Positions 47,945 to 59,100 of a stretch of DNA of 64,000 nt are shown piece by piece. Below the pieces are notes generated by a model that was not told the DNA's origin, made no database searches, and saw only the letters and a program-made list of their open reading frames with translations. This stretch comes from an uncultured Muribaculaceae bacterium (GTDB lineage Bacteria; Bacteroidota; Bacteroidia; Bacteroidales; Muribaculaceae): the NCBI GenBank assembly GCA_947625935.1, contig CANQQE010000009.1, positions 45,982 through 109,981 on the forward strand. The letters run 5' to 3'. Made by a program: the position numbers and the translations under genes. The stretch's first letter is position 1. Every line of letters starts with the position of its first letter.

Positions 47945-48207
47945 AGGGAGTCAAGTAAGTTTTTCAAATCCTCCTTATTTTTACATGACATCACTTCACC
48001 TCGCTTATACTCTTCACGAGCCTCTGCAACAGCCGACAATGTTTCATCTGACAGTTCCACCGAATAGGTTTCATTGACCAATGGTGTCAGCATATACGAC
48101 TTTTTCTTCCCGCGACTGATCACAACAGTCTCCCCTTTATCAGCCAAATCAAAAATTGAGGCTTGATTACTTCTAAACTCTCTTGATGTAAATTGAACTA
48201 ATCCCAT
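47941..48207 (-). CDS. yefM: YefM/Phd-family antitoxin
   Basis: 88-residue antitoxin. N-terminal Phd/YefM DNA-binding fold: 'SREFRSNQASIFDLADKGETVVISRGKKKSYML' pattern, then a charged helical tail that would wrap the toxin. It neutralises YoeB and, with it, represses its own promoter. A perfect 9-bp inverted repeat lies upstream at the promoter and could be the operator. Confidence 0.92.
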   Translation of the reverse strand: MGLVQFTSREFRSNQASIFDLADKGETVVISRGKKKSYMLTPLVNETYSVELSDETLSAVAEAREEYKRGEVMSCKNKEDLKNLLDSL

Positions 48208-48213
48208 TATATT

Positions 48214-48273
48214 TTATATTTGCGTATCTAAAATGGTACACAAATATAACGCCGAAACCATTCAAAGGGCAAA
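48214..48273 (-). promoter_or_regulatory. Promoter and likely operator of yefM-yoeB
   Basis: Minus-strand TTTG (48270-48273), 21 nt, TATATTTG (48241-48248). TTATATTTG (48214-48222) and CAAATATAA (48241-48249) form a perfect 9-bp inverted repeat with an 18-nt spacer; one arm is the -7 box itself. Confidence 0.65.
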
Positions 48274-48319
48274 ACAATCCATGAAATTTAATTTTTTTTA
48301 ATTGTATTGGCGTTAGGTG

Positions 48320-48342
48320 GGATGCCCGGTGCCTGTTCGCGG
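48320..48342. repeat. 23-bp direct repeat, copy 2 (beside ribF)
   Basis: Exact copy of 47805-47827, here non-coding, 13 nt past the ribF stop. The two copies bracket the 5' part of yoeB, all of yefM and their promoter. Confidence 0.85.
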
Positions 48343-48354
48343 GAGGCGATGCGG

Positions 48355-49251
48355 TTACAGGTCGGCCAGTGAGGCGACATCGAGGGTTATTTGGGAGCGG
48401 AGCGCATCGAGCGACGGGAAGCGTCGCTCGCCACGGATGCGGCGGTCAAACGCTACCTCGACGGGCTCGCCGTACAGGTCGCCTGCGAAGCCGGGTATGT
48501 GCGCCTCAATCGACAGCGGAGCATCGGCCGCCGTGTCGACCGTGGGACGATGCCCCACATTCACAACAGCGCGGCGAGGCTTGCCGCCTGCCGTCACCGT
48601 AGCGGCATAAACCCCCGTAGCCGGCAGGATTTTATCGGGGTCTATATCCACCACATTTGCCGTGGGGAAACCGATGGTGCGCCCCAACTGCTTGCCGCGC
48701 CCCACAGTCCCGGCTACCGAATAGCTACGCCCGAGCGAACGGGCGGCTGCTGCAACATCACCGTCCATAATGTTTTTGCGAATAGCCGACGAGCTGACGG
48801 CCACACCGTCGGCCGGCCTGTATTCATCGGCCTGCGCCACATCCACGCCTATTTTCCGGCCTATGCGCCGATAGTCGGCCGGGTCGCCGAGCCGGTCGCG
48901 CCCGAAGCGGTGGTTGAACCCTATAAGCAGCTCCCTCACCCCGTGACGGTCGCGCAGCATGGTCATGAACTCACGCGCCGACATATGCCGCAACTCATCG
49001 TCAAACGGCAACACTACCACATCGCCCGCGCCGGCCTCACGGAGCTGCCTTACCCGCTCGTCGAGCGTCGTCAGCAGTTTTGGGGCGGCTTCAGGGCGCA
49101 CGACCGAGAGCGGGTGCGCCGCGAAAGTCACAACCATAGGCGACAACCCTGCCGCCTCGCCCCGCGAGCGCAGCTCGTCAAGCAGGAACCGATGGCCGCG
49201 GTGCACGCCGTCAAATGTCCCGACAACAGCTATGTGGCTCCCCTCGCTCAT
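48355..49251 (-). CDS. ribF: Bifunctional riboflavin kinase/FAD synthetase
   Basis: Makes FMN then FAD. The N-terminal FAD synthetase part has 'AVVGTFDGVHRGHRFLLDEL' (nucleotidyltransferase G-x-F-D-G-x-H-x-G-H) and 'LIGFNHRFGRDRLGD'; the C-terminal kinase part has 'RSYSVAGTVGRGKQLGRTIGFPTANV' and 'GVYAATVTAGGKPRRAVVNVGHRPTV'. 298 residues, usual. Start overlaps the HAD gene stop by 4 nt; part of a pyk-omt-HAD-ribF run. Confidence 0.96.
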   Translation of the reverse strand: MSEGSHIAVVGTFDGVHRGHRFLLDELRSRGEAAGLSPMVVTFAAHPLSVVRPEAAPKLLTTLDERVRQLREAGAGDVVVLPFDDELRHMSAREFMTMLRDRHGVRELLIGFNHRFGRDRLGDPADYRRIGRKIGVDVAQADEYRPADGVAVSSSAIRKNIMDGDVAAAARSLGRSYSVAGTVGRGKQLGRTIGFPTANVVDIDPDKILPATGVYAATVTAGGKPRRAVVNVGHRPTVDTAADAPLSIEAHIPGFAGDLYGEPVEVAFDRRIRGERRFPSLDALRSQITLDVASLADL

Positions 49252-49868
49252 GATTTCAGCTCCCGGGCGAGGATTTGTGTCATGTCGGTCCCGTGGGAGA
49301 CGAGAGCCGTATGAAATCCGAGATGCGCCGCAGTTTCGAGATTGGCTGTCGAGTCGTCAAGAAACAGCGTCTCATCCGGTTTTATTCCGAGCCTGTCTAT
49401 AGCGTAGCGGAATATTCCCGCGGCGGGTTTCATGCACTTGGCTTCAAACGAGGTCACCACGCCGTCAAAATAATCGTCGATCGAGCCCCCCTCCTGCGCG
49501 AACTCACGGGCAATCTTACCGTTCCACATAATCGGATTGGTGTTTGACAGCACATAGGTGTGGTAACGCTTCCTCAGCTCCCGGATAGCTTCCAGACGAT
49601 GGCGGGGGATTCCGATCAGAAACTCCTCAAACGCGCTGTCGATCTGCGAGTCGGTGACGGGCGACGGGAGCAGACGGCGTATCTCAGCCCTGAATCCGTC
49701 GGGGCTGATCAGCCCCTCCTCTATGAGCATAAACGGCCCTTTCTGGGCGTAGTCGCCGAGAAACTCCTCGGGATCGGCCATGCCGAGGCGTTTGAACGCC
49801 GCTACGCAATTCATCCGCTCGATGTCCATAACCACTCCGCCAAGGTCGAAAAGAACATTTTTTATCAT
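49248..49868 (-). CDS. HAD-family phosphatase
   Basis: 206 residues. Motif I 'VLFDLGGVVMDIE' (nucleophile Asp; the second Asp of D-x-D is Gly, as in the YihX-like group), motif II 'TYVLSNTNPIMW', motif III Lys in 'KCMKPAAGIFRYAIDRLG', motif IV 'TLFLDDSTANLETAAHLGF'. Helical cap between I and II, so HAD subfamily IA. Probably a phosphatase of small sugar phosphates or nucleotides; substrate unknown. Between the O-methyltransferase and ribF genes; an FMN-pathway phosphatase role is conceivable from context only. Confidence 0.88.
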   Translation of the reverse strand: MIKNVLFDLGGVVMDIERMNCVAAFKRLGMADPEEFLGDYAQKGPFMLIEEGLISPDGFRAEIRRLLPSPVTDSQIDSAFEEFLIGIPRHRLEAIRELRKRYHTYVLSNTNPIMWNGKIAREFAQEGGSIDDYFDGVVTSFEAKCMKPAAGIFRYAIDRLGIKPDETLFLDDSTANLETAAHLGFHTALVSHGTDMTQILARELKS

Positions 49869-49895
49869 AGTCGTCTCAATATTTTTGCGAGTATG

Positions 49896-50546
49896 TTATT
49901 TTTTACGAATTATGGTGAGGCCGTCGCGCAGCGGGAGAATCACCCGCTCTACCGCAGGGTCGGCGGCGACGAGGTCGTTGAACTCGGCCACCCCGCGGGT
50001 CTGTGCGTCGCGGTTCGCCTCAAGGTCGGCGACCTTGCCGTCCCACAGAGTATTGTCGGCAAGTATATATCCCCCCTTGGCGAGGCGGGGCAACACCATC
50101 CTGTAATAGTCCACATAGCTGCGCTTGTTACCGTCGATAAACACCAGATCCCACTCTCCGCCAAGCTGCGGGACTATTGTCATCGCATCCCCGATATGGA
50201 GGGTGACGAGCCGGCCATAAGGGCTTTCGGCAAATCCGCGGCGTATGAAGTCCTCAAGCTCGTCGTCGATCTCCACTGTGTGGACCTCCCCGCCGTCGGG
50301 CAACCCCTCGGCGAGGCAGAGAGCCGAGTAGCCGGCATACGCCCCTATTTCGAGTACCCGGCGGGGAGCGATCATGCGCGTGAGCATCGTCAGGAGCCGC
50401 CCCTGGAGATGGCCGGAGCACATACGCCCGTAAAGGAGCTGAATCTGCGCCCGACGGTTGAGCCGCCGCAGGTTCTCGGGTTCGGGGTCTATGTGGCTGT
50501 CGATGTATCGGTCAAGCCGTTCAGCCGAGGCATATTCAAGCGTCAT
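49896..50546 (-). CDS. Class I SAM-dependent O-methyltransferase (COMT-like)
   Basis: 216 residues of the methyltransferase 3 family. 'ILEIGAYAGYSALCLAEGLP'-type SAM motif I (here 'RVLEIGAYAGYSAL'), 'VHTVEIDDELEDF', 'DLVFIDGNKRSYVDYY' (metal-binding Asp) and 'GGYILADNTLWDGKV' (Asp-Asn ligands) are diagnostic for the cation-dependent catechol-O-methyltransferase-like group. Substrate unknown. Lies 8 nt after pyk and 27 nt before the HAD gene on the minus strand. Confidence 0.9.
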   Translation of the reverse strand: MTLEYASAERLDRYIDSHIDPEPENLRRLNRRAQIQLLYGRMCSGHLQGRLLTMLTRMIAPRRVLEIGAYAGYSALCLAEGLPDGGEVHTVEIDDELEDFIRRGFAESPYGRLVTLHIGDAMTIVPQLGGEWDLVFIDGNKRSYVDYYRMVLPRLAKGGYILADNTLWDGKVADLEANRDAQTRGVAEFNDLVAADPAVERVILPLRDGLTIIRKK

Positions 50547-50554
50547 CGCAGTCC

Positions 50555-52027
50555 TCAGTCGTTTTGGGCCACATCCTCGAGATTGGGTAGCGAGTATGTG
50601 GCATAGTTGTCGATAACGTCGCCCACATAGTTGATTTCAAGGAATGTTGTGCCGTGTCCCTCTCCGAAGCCGCCGCCGAGATAGGCTATGCGCTTGTCGC
50701 GCGAGATTATCCCCTCGTCGATCAGATGGTTCAGGGCGTTTCGCAGATATTGCCGCGACGACTTTGCATGACGCTGGTAGAAAGCGACCACCCCATAGCT
50801 GAGGGCGAGCAGCCTCACCACCCGTGAATGATAGCATATGGCGAGCGTCGGGTAGTGGCCGCGGAACGACGAAATGTAGCGCGCCGTGCGGCCGGTGTAG
50901 CTGTCGGTCACGATGCCGCGGGTGTCGAGCACCGCCGACGACGCCACCGCCTGCCGCGCGAGAAACGATGTGACATCGTTCTCGTGGGGGGGCACAACCC
51001 CCGCATCGTGCGAGCCGAGCGAGCGTTCCACCTCAACGGCTATCTTGGCCATGGTCGCCAACGCCTCGACCGGATAACGCCCGTAGGCGGTCTCGCCGCT
51101 GAGCATCAGCGCGTCGGTGTGCTGATAGACGGCGTTGGCCACGTCGCTGACCTCGGCGCGCGTGGGCCGCGGGGCCGAAATCATCGAGTGAAGCATCTGC
51201 GTGGCCACGATGACCGGCTTATGCTTCATTATACATTTGTTGATCAGTTGCTTCTGTATGCCCGGAATCTTCTCGGCGGGAATCTCTATGCCGAGGTCGC
51301 CGCGGGCGATCATGATGCCGTATGACACATCGAGAATTTCGTCGAAGTTGTCGAGACCTTCCTGGTTCTCGATTTTCGAGATGATTTTTATATCGCTGCC
51401 GCGCGAGTCGAGTATAGCCTGGATGTCGAGCACATCTCTTGCCGAGCGCACAAACGAGTGGGCAATGAAATCAACGCCGAGATCTATGGCATGGCCTATG
51501 TTGATTATGTCGCGTGGAGTGAGCGATGGCAGCTCTATTCTCACGCCGGGTATATTGACGCTTTTGCGCGAGCCGAGCGATCCGTCGTTCATCGCCGTGG
51601 CATGGATGACGCCGCCGTCTACCGAGTCTACGAGAAAATCTATCTCACCGTCGTCGATGAGCAGATGCGCGCCGACGGTTATGTCATCGGCAATTCCGGC
51701 GTAGCTCAGGCAGATGCACTCAGGGGTGGTCAGCCCGGCGGGATCGCCCATGAAAACGACTTTCGCGCCGGCCGCGAACTCTATGTTGTCGCCGGTGGCG
51801 TTGGTCGTGGTGCGTATCTCAGGGCCTTTGGTATCCATCAGTATGGCGATATTGTCGGAGACGGCTCTGACATTGTTCACTATTTTCTTGAAACCATCAA
51901 GCTGCAGGTGAGCCGAGTTCATCCTGACGACGTTCATGCCGTTGGCATACAACTGTTCCAGAAACTCCGGGTCGCAACGCTTATCGGATATCGTGGCGAC
52001 AATTTTCGTAAACTTTTTCAGTAACAT
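50555..52027 (-). CDS. pyk: Pyruvate kinase
   Basis: Last step of glycolysis. Barrel motifs: 'KIVATISDKRCDPEFLEQLYANGMNVVRMNSAH' region, 'LMDTKGPEIRTT', 'SKIENQEGLDNFDEIL', 'GIMIARGDLGIEIP' and 'QMLHSMISAPRPTRAEVSDVANAV'. The C-terminal domain is present ('IVTDSYTGRTARYIS..RGHYPTLAICY'). 490 residues. It leads the minus-strand run pyk-omt-HAD-ribF, 58 nt after aroQ. Confidence 0.97.
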   Translation of the reverse strand: MLLKKFTKIVATISDKRCDPEFLEQLYANGMNVVRMNSAHLQLDGFKKIVNNVRAVSDNIAILMDTKGPEIRTTTNATGDNIEFAAGAKVVFMGDPAGLTTPECICLSYAGIADDITVGAHLLIDDGEIDFLVDSVDGGVIHATAMNDGSLGSRKSVNIPGVRIELPSLTPRDIINIGHAIDLGVDFIAHSFVRSARDVLDIQAILDSRGSDIKIISKIENQEGLDNFDEILDVSYGIMIARGDLGIEIPAEKIPGIQKQLINKCIMKHKPVIVATQMLHSMISAPRPTRAEVSDVANAVYQHTDALMLSGETAYGRYPVEALATMAKIAVEVERSLGSHDAGVVPPHENDVTSFLARQAVASSAVLDTRGIVTDSYTGRTARYISSFRGHYPTLAICYHSRVVRLLALSYGVVAFYQRHAKSSRQYLRNALNHLIDEGIISRDKRIAYLGGGFGEGHGTTFLEINYVGDVIDNYATYSLPNLEDVAQND

Positions 52028-52085
52028 ATATCTATTGATTCGGCCATGAAAGGCTCTTGGTTATTGGGTTATGAGGTATTTTTGA

Positions 52086-52520
52086 CTAACGGGTCAAGCG
52101 TAGCAACGCCTCCACGGCAAGGCGGTAGCTGTCGAGGCCGAAACCGGCAATCACGCCGCGGCAAGCCGGCGCTATCATCGAGCGGTGGCGCACCTCTTCA
52201 CGCGAGTGCACGTTTGAGATATGCACCTCGACCACAGGCGTTTTTATGGCCGCTATCGCATCGTGCAGAGCGAGCGAGGTGTGGGTGTAGGCCCCGGCGT
52301 TGAGGGCCACCCCGGCTGTGTCGGGGTCGGCACCCGCCTGATGCAGGCGGTCAATCAGGTCACCCTCATGATTGCTTTGGAAATAGTCAATCTCATGAGA
52401 ATCAAACTCCCTGCGCAGGGCGTCGAGAGCGACGTCCATCGACTGCGACCCATATATGCCCGGCTCGCGGAGTCCAAGCAGATTCAGATTTGGCCCGTTG
52501 ATAATCAGTATTTTAGCCAT
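52086..52520 (-). CDS. aroQ: 3-dehydroquinate dehydratase, type II
   Basis: Third step of the shikimate pathway. From ATG 52520: 'KILIINGPNLNLLGLREPGIYG' with the catalytic Tyr, 'FQSNHEGDLIDRLHQA', 'GVALNAGAYTHTSLALHDAI' and 'VEVHISNVHSREEVRHRS'. 144 residues is exactly the family size; the open frame back to 52736 is GC-rich non-coding DNA. A consensus-like promoter lies 50 nt upstream. Confidence 0.96.
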   Translation of the reverse strand: MAKILIINGPNLNLLGLREPGIYGSQSMDVALDALRREFDSHEIDYFQSNHEGDLIDRLHQAGADPDTAGVALNAGAYTHTSLALHDAIAAIKTPVVEVHISNVHSREEVRHRSMIAPACRGVIAGFGLDSYRLAVEALLRLTR

Positions 52521-52570
52521 ATACAAAAGAATAAGTGAAAGGCCGGCGTAACACACGCGAACCATGACCA

Positions 52571-52601
52571 CAAAATTACAAAAAACCATCCAACCCCACA
52601 A
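52571..52601 (-). promoter_or_regulatory. Promoter of aroQ
   Basis: Minus strand TTG (52599-52601), 20 nt, TAATTTTG (52571-52578), about 50 nt before the aroQ ATG. Confidence 0.6.
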
Positions 52602-53148
52602 TAGCCCCGCAAAGGCGGGAACCTCGGAGCGGTGAATCAGCCCCGTCCAACCACCGCCTGCGGGGGGGATCCCGACAGGGAATCGCGGGGAATCATCTTC
52701 AAAAACAAGCCTCACAAGGGCTAATTTGCATCCCACTACAGTTAAATTAAACTAAATATGCGAAAAACAAACAGGGAGAATGGTTGAGGAATCGCGACAA
52801 AATGATAATTTTGTAATTGGAAAAAGCAAAACCTTATTTCTCTAAGTATCACGTTATTCTTGGAAAAGGAAAAGACACGCTTTCACGTCATCTCTCCCGC
52901 CCGGTTCACGTTAAAGAAAATACTTGTAGGAATGTGGTTGACAGCTAATTTAAACATTTAATAATCTACTTTCAGAAAAACGGTCTACTTTATAGGGTGG
53001 TTACTTTGCATGATGAACTGTTTTTGCGGAGAGAACAGCTTTATAAGGCAAGCCATAAATAATCCACATTATGATGTACAGCTAAAAACAGTATAAAAGC
53101 AAATATAGTTCAATAATCTACTTAAATAATCTACTTACACAAACCAAG
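52602..53148 (+). other. Non-coding region and long leader upstream of the 2303-residue protein gene
   Basis: No gene seen. 52602-52740 is GC-rich with small inverted repeats. The promoter at 52784-52813 would give a leader of ~330 nt. The 12-mer AATAATCTACTT occurs exactly three times (52960-52971, 53112-53123, 53125-53136), the last two one base apart, with a partial TCTACTT near 52984. Confidence 0.6.
52784..52813 (+). promoter_or_regulatory. Promoter of the 2303-residue protein gene
   Basis: TTG (52784-52786), 19 nt, TAATTTTG (52806-52813). No equally good promoter lies nearer the start codon. Confidence 0.6.
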
Positions 53149-56100
53149 ATGAAAAAAATTTTATTTCTTCTTCTGACGGCTGTGTGCGCCATGTTATACG
53201 CACCACCGATCAATGCCGCCGACTACACATTCTATGTGGACAAAGGCGACACAGGATGGACAACCGTCCAATGTTATTATTGGGATAATTCGCCTGCATC
53301 GTTCGCTGCAAGCCCGGAATGCACGCCTGTCCCAGGGCACAACACCATCTACAAGATAGAACTCACAAACGATAGTCTAAAGGGTATTATCTTCCACAAA
53401 GGAGAGCCAGGGGACAACAACCAATCCCAAAATATCGATGGTAATAATTTAAAGGACGGTTATTTGTACACTCTGAAAAAAGTGGAAGGCCAATTCGCTA
53501 CTTGGACTATATCGGATTCGAAATACACCCCCCCGGTAGTGAAAAACTACACGTTCTATTTTGACAACAGCGCAGTCAGCGTGTCAGATGTTCCTTTTAA
53601 CGGCTGGAATCCGCCAAAGGTTTACTACAAAGGGACCCACAGCAACATGACGCTGAAAGATGGCAACATCTACACTTACTCTATCAGCGCGGCATCAGCC
53701 CCTAAAGTCCAGTTCACCGACGGCGGTTTTAACTCATTGGGGGATAACGGACACTGCACCGTGGAGGTTACAATAACCGACGGTTATGTATATAAAATCA
53801 ACGGAAAAAATGACAGTTGGGTTTATACCGTCGACGGTGAGGAGTACAATCCTGTCAAGGTTCAGTCGGTTGAGCTGTTGAAGGACGGCACGTCTGTGGG
53901 TGGTGCTGTCTCATCGGCTCCCTACAGCTTCTCTCTCTCAGACCTGACCGGCGACGAGAAGTTCCTCGTCAGGGTCAACTACGACAACTCTACCTCGAAG
54001 ACCTACACCGTGTCGAGCGGCACAAACCTCACCGAGACATCCTCGACCACAGGATTCTCAATCGGTAAGAAATACAGCGCAGCAACCCTGACGGTGACCC
54101 TCTCCGGCCTCGAAGCCACAAGCTACGCGCTCTCCAACACCACCGAGCGTCCAATCGAGCTCACCAGCTACACAATCTATCTCGACAAGACCAATATCAC
54201 ATCGGATGGATTAAGCACTACCAATCAGGTATATTTCCACACCTGGGATGGAGCAAACTACGACCCGGCTTGCAGTTGGGATAACCCCATTCCCTGTGAA
54301 AAAGTCAACGATGACTCTAATCTATGGAAAGTTACTTTCGCTTGTACCGGGACACCAAAAGGGTTCTTCCTGTCGAGCAAAAAAAATGAAAACTACACCG
54401 ACCGAACCGTAGATATCACCCCGACCGACGGCTATGTCTACACCGCCAACGGCGAGAGAGACCAGTATAGATGGAAGGTTGATGGAAAAGTATATGACCC
54501 CACCACAGTCACCAAGGTCACCCTGTGGAAGGACGGGAGCGTGTATGCCGAGGACTCGGAGGCACCGTTCCGATTCGACCTCAAAAAGCTGACCGGAACC
54601 GGCGTCTACCGCATCGTGGTCGACTACTCCAACGGCACGTCGAAGTCCTACATCCGCGAGCTCCCCAACGACCCGAAAGAATGGTTGGCACCGAGCACCG
54701 ACTACACCCTCATCGAGGCTAACGAGACACTCCGTTTCCGTCTGAACTCGACCGACTCGGAGCATATCATCTCAAACGCCAGGATGACCATCAACTTCTC
54801 AGGCGTCAACGCCGTGAGCTACACCCTCTCCGAAGTGACCTTGCTCTCCCACACAGCCGACATGTGGCTCTACGACGGAACCAAAGAATGGCCGATGGAG
54901 CACCGCCGCGACGGCAAATACGTCCTGGCCGACTTCACACCCGACGCAGCCAAGACCTACACCGTGCTGCTCTCTCTCGACGGCACAACCAAGACCTCCT
55001 ACACCGTCAGCGACACCACCACGCCTCTTGTAGGCGGTATCCGCGACGCGGTTGAGGGCACAACCGGCTTCTCGATTGATCCCACCCTCACCGATGTCAA
55101 TGTCTCAGTGCGCCTCGTCAAGGGCGTGCCCACCAAGATATCGCTCGGCGACCACAACGGTTTCTACACGATATATCTCAAGCAGCGTTTCACCGACTGG
55201 GCTCCCTACGCCCGTCTGTCCAACACCGACAACGACGGCTTCTGGTGGACGGTAATGACCCCTGTCAATGGCGTCCGCGGCGTCTACTCGGTAACGTTCG
55301 ACCCCACCCTCTACAACCGCGTGCGCTTCCTGCGTCAGGATCACTTCGACGGCAACACCAACCACCAGACAGTGAGAACCGAGGAAGTAATCAACGGCCA
55401 CATCTACACTATCAACGACGAGATTGACCCCGCCGAGGGCCGCGGACTCGACCACGAGCTGTTCGTGATGCCGGTCACTCTGGCGTCTGTGTCACTTGTG
55501 AGCGCCGACGGCACCGAGACAATACCCCTGTCGTTAGACGACTCCGGCAACTGGAAAGCCACACTCCCCGCCACCATGACAGGCTCATACCTGATCAAGG
55601 TGACAGGCACCGACCCCACCGGAGCCGAACAGTCAACGATGTACACCATCACCGACTCTGAGCTCTCCGCCACCACATCCAACGGCACCGCCGACGAAGT
55701 TGTCGCAGGCGAAATCCCGTTCACTCTTAACTTCGGCTCTGCTAACAACGCAATCCTGTCGTTGGTGATGAACGCCGACGGATCAGCCCCCGTACAGGCA
55801 TACCTCACCGACCCCAACAGCGTGATCTCGGCACTCTACCTGATCTGCCGCAACGAGGACGAGGGTCTCGACATGACTAACCCCGACGCTCGCTTCACCA
55901 CCTCAGACGGAGGCCACACATGGGTATGGAGAGGCAAAATCAAGCGCGGCAACGATTACAAGTACTACGTCCGCGGCATCGCTCCCGAAGGCGCGGCCCA
56001 CATTCACTCCATCGGAAAGGATGTCAACTACTGGATACAGAGCATCAAAGACGGCAAGCAGGCCGTCTATGGCATCAGCGACGGCCAGGACGGCCCAAAT

Positions 56101-59100
56101 GCCGCATGGTCAGAGCAGAGCGACTGGGGCGGCAACACCTACTCGTTCGTGTTCAACCCCGACCAGAGCCTCGACAACAGCCCCGAGGAGGTAAAGATAA
56201 TCATCGAGACCACCGACAACCAGACCAAGCTCGGAAAGATGTACTATGCCTACGAGAAGTACACCCCGCGCGCATCGGCCGTCTATATGCCGCTGTCACG
56301 CGACGACTTCTCAATGGGTCCCCGCTACTTCCTCGTTGGCAACCGCACAGCCGAATGGCGTCTGCAGCCCGAGTGGGAGCTGGCAGTCGACGAGACCGGG
56401 TCGTCCGCATCGGGTCTCACCGGCCGATTGATGTACAAGCAGTACTTCGGCATCGCCAAGGTCAACACCTACGACGACTACATCATGCACCACTATGAGC
56501 TGTACACAACAGCCAGGGGTGAAGTGACCGAATCAAACCGCAGCCTTACCCTCGCTCTGAAAGGTGAGACTTCAGCCACCCGCTACGACGACCCCAGCTC
56601 TTATAAGAATGGCAGCGACTACGCCTTCTGGAACACTTCGTCGGAGGACTGGATAAAATGCACCCCCGCCCTGATTACCGACGCTACCGTGACCCTCAAC
56701 TCAGAAGGCATCCCGACAAATGTCACATTTGAGTTCACGACCGACAAAGCGGAGGTGGCCAAGAACCGCGCCTTCACCCTCGTCGGCGCCAACATCCAGT
56801 ATGAGGGAGTCTACACCTTCAACAGCGGGCGCCAGCGCAACCTCAACACCATGACACATGTGCGCTCCAATAACACTGTTGACGGCTGGCAGAACTCATG
56901 GATACAGGCCAACGCCGGCGGTGTGCCCTACGTCGACGGAATGGGCAACGTGCTCTACAACACAGCGTTCGACGCTACTTGGATGAAGTCACACTCCACT
57001 CCATTCTACAAGCAGGCTAAGGATTTCACCTACGACTCGAAATCGGTGACCTTCCTCCCCTGTGAGCAGCTCGACAAGCTCAACGAGGATGAGTACGCCG
57101 ACCTCTACAAGTTCCACCCCGCATCGGCAGGCGGAACCGATAAGATTGGCGACAACTCATCGATCACCGTGGGCGAAATAACCTACGGCGAGGAGATGGT
57201 CGACTACAGTGGCTTGAATCGTACATCAATCAACCACTCCGGTTGGCAATGTATGGTAGTCAAAGATATGTGGCTCGAAGGTCCGTTCAAAATATGGGCC
57301 GGCTGGGGCGGAAACCTCAAGCGCGGCGATGACGTTAAAGACTGGGAAAACGAGAGTGAAAAAGAAAATGTTGAAAACGCCGCCCGCTGGTTCTACGAGA
57401 ACGGCGGCCACGGATTTGGAAATCAGGAGAAAGAGGTAGCGGGCTCCGCCGCACTCGACAGCGAGAAAGCCAAAGTCTACGCCACCCGCCGCGACGTGAA
57501 CGCCGCCGACTTCAAGGTTCCCGCGCTCCGCTACTACCCCCGCGTGATCCTCTGGTACAACCCCGACGAAGGTTTCGACGCATCGGCTATCCAGCTCGTG
57601 CGCCCCGGCGTGGGTCCCAACATCCAGGCGTTCTACAACACCCGCAAGAAAAACACCCTGCGCTACAACTGGTGGGTGTCGGTCAAAGAGGGTGACTCTC
57701 ACGACGAAGACCTGATCACCGGCTACGTCATCGACCGATACAAGAGCGGCGCCGACGGTAGCGAGACCCTTGACCGCGCCAACATCGAGAACGTGACCTT
57801 CAGCACGGCTAAAAAAGTCAAAGACCTGAAGATCACCGACCAGGAAATAGACAACGGTCTCGATTTCACAACCGACGCCCGCGTGTTCCACTTCACCGAC
57901 GACTCAGAGATGCTCGAGGCCGGATCAAAATACCGCTACCGCATACGTCTCACCGTCAACGGTGCCGAGAAGAAAGCGGCTTCCAACGAGCTGCCTATCT
58001 ACACCCTTGAGGCCCCGGTGATCGTGACCGTCAAGCAGCAGAAATTCGCCGCCGACGGCTCGCAGGACGACAACGGAGATCTGTACTCGTTCAACATCCA
58101 GCTCGACGCCAAACTCGCGGCTAAACACGCCGACAAGATTGTCAACCCCACCGCTCCGGCAGCCGATCAGGTAACCGTGGCAACCGCGGTTAACAAATAT
58201 GTGGTATCGGTGGACCAGCACGTCTACGACCGCCTTATCAAGGCTACGTCACTGACTGTCGGCGACACTCAGGCCGCATCGACCGATCCGTTCTCACTCT
58301 CAACCGGCAGCGACGTCCTCATCGGCCAGGATACATATCTCCCCGCCGGACGCCACTACTTCACAGTGCTGAAAGCCGACATGGTGAACCAGCGCGACCT
58401 GCCTACCTATGTATGGCACAACGTCGCCCCCAACCGCAACGGCTTCTACGAACCCCTCAACGACGCTGAAGGCAAAGCTATCGAAGCCGACGCCTACCGA
58501 TTCTACGTCGACCTCGTCAGCGAGGAGAGATTCCTCCCCGAGTGGGGCACCCTCAACTTCGCCGAAGCTCCCGGCTCGGCCGACGTGATCGCTCCCCCCA
58601 CCAAACTGACCGTCGGCACACCCATCATCCGCAAGGCTGAAGGTGTGACGATGTCAAACACCCCCGTCAACAAGATGGTGTCGGGCACGAGACTCGCCGA
58701 CTACTCGACTTCCGAGGCCGACGGCTCACACAGCCACATAGCTGTTAACCCCGTTCACTTCACCCGACTCAACGAGGTTGTGGCCGACGCTACATTCGAC
58801 GCCCTCCCCGTGACCGACGAGGTGATCCAGAACCACACCATCGGCTACACCGTCTATGTCACCAAGACAGGCACCACACTCGCCCAGGCGATGGCCGACA
58901 AGAAGGGTGCGAGAACACTCGTGGCACCCGCAGCCAACAAAGTGACCGAAGCCGAGATTTCAAACTTTGACCTCGACGACTCCGACACCCGCATGACTGA
59001 ATCCATCGACGGCCACGGCGACAAATACATCGACGCACGCACCAATGGAAACTACGACACCCACCTGCGCGTGGCATACACCCCCAACTGGGAGGGTGCG

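Noticed and set aside
52521-52736. N-terminal extension of aroQ
   Set aside because: The family starts at 'MAKILIINGPN'; the extension is non-coding and includes the promoter.
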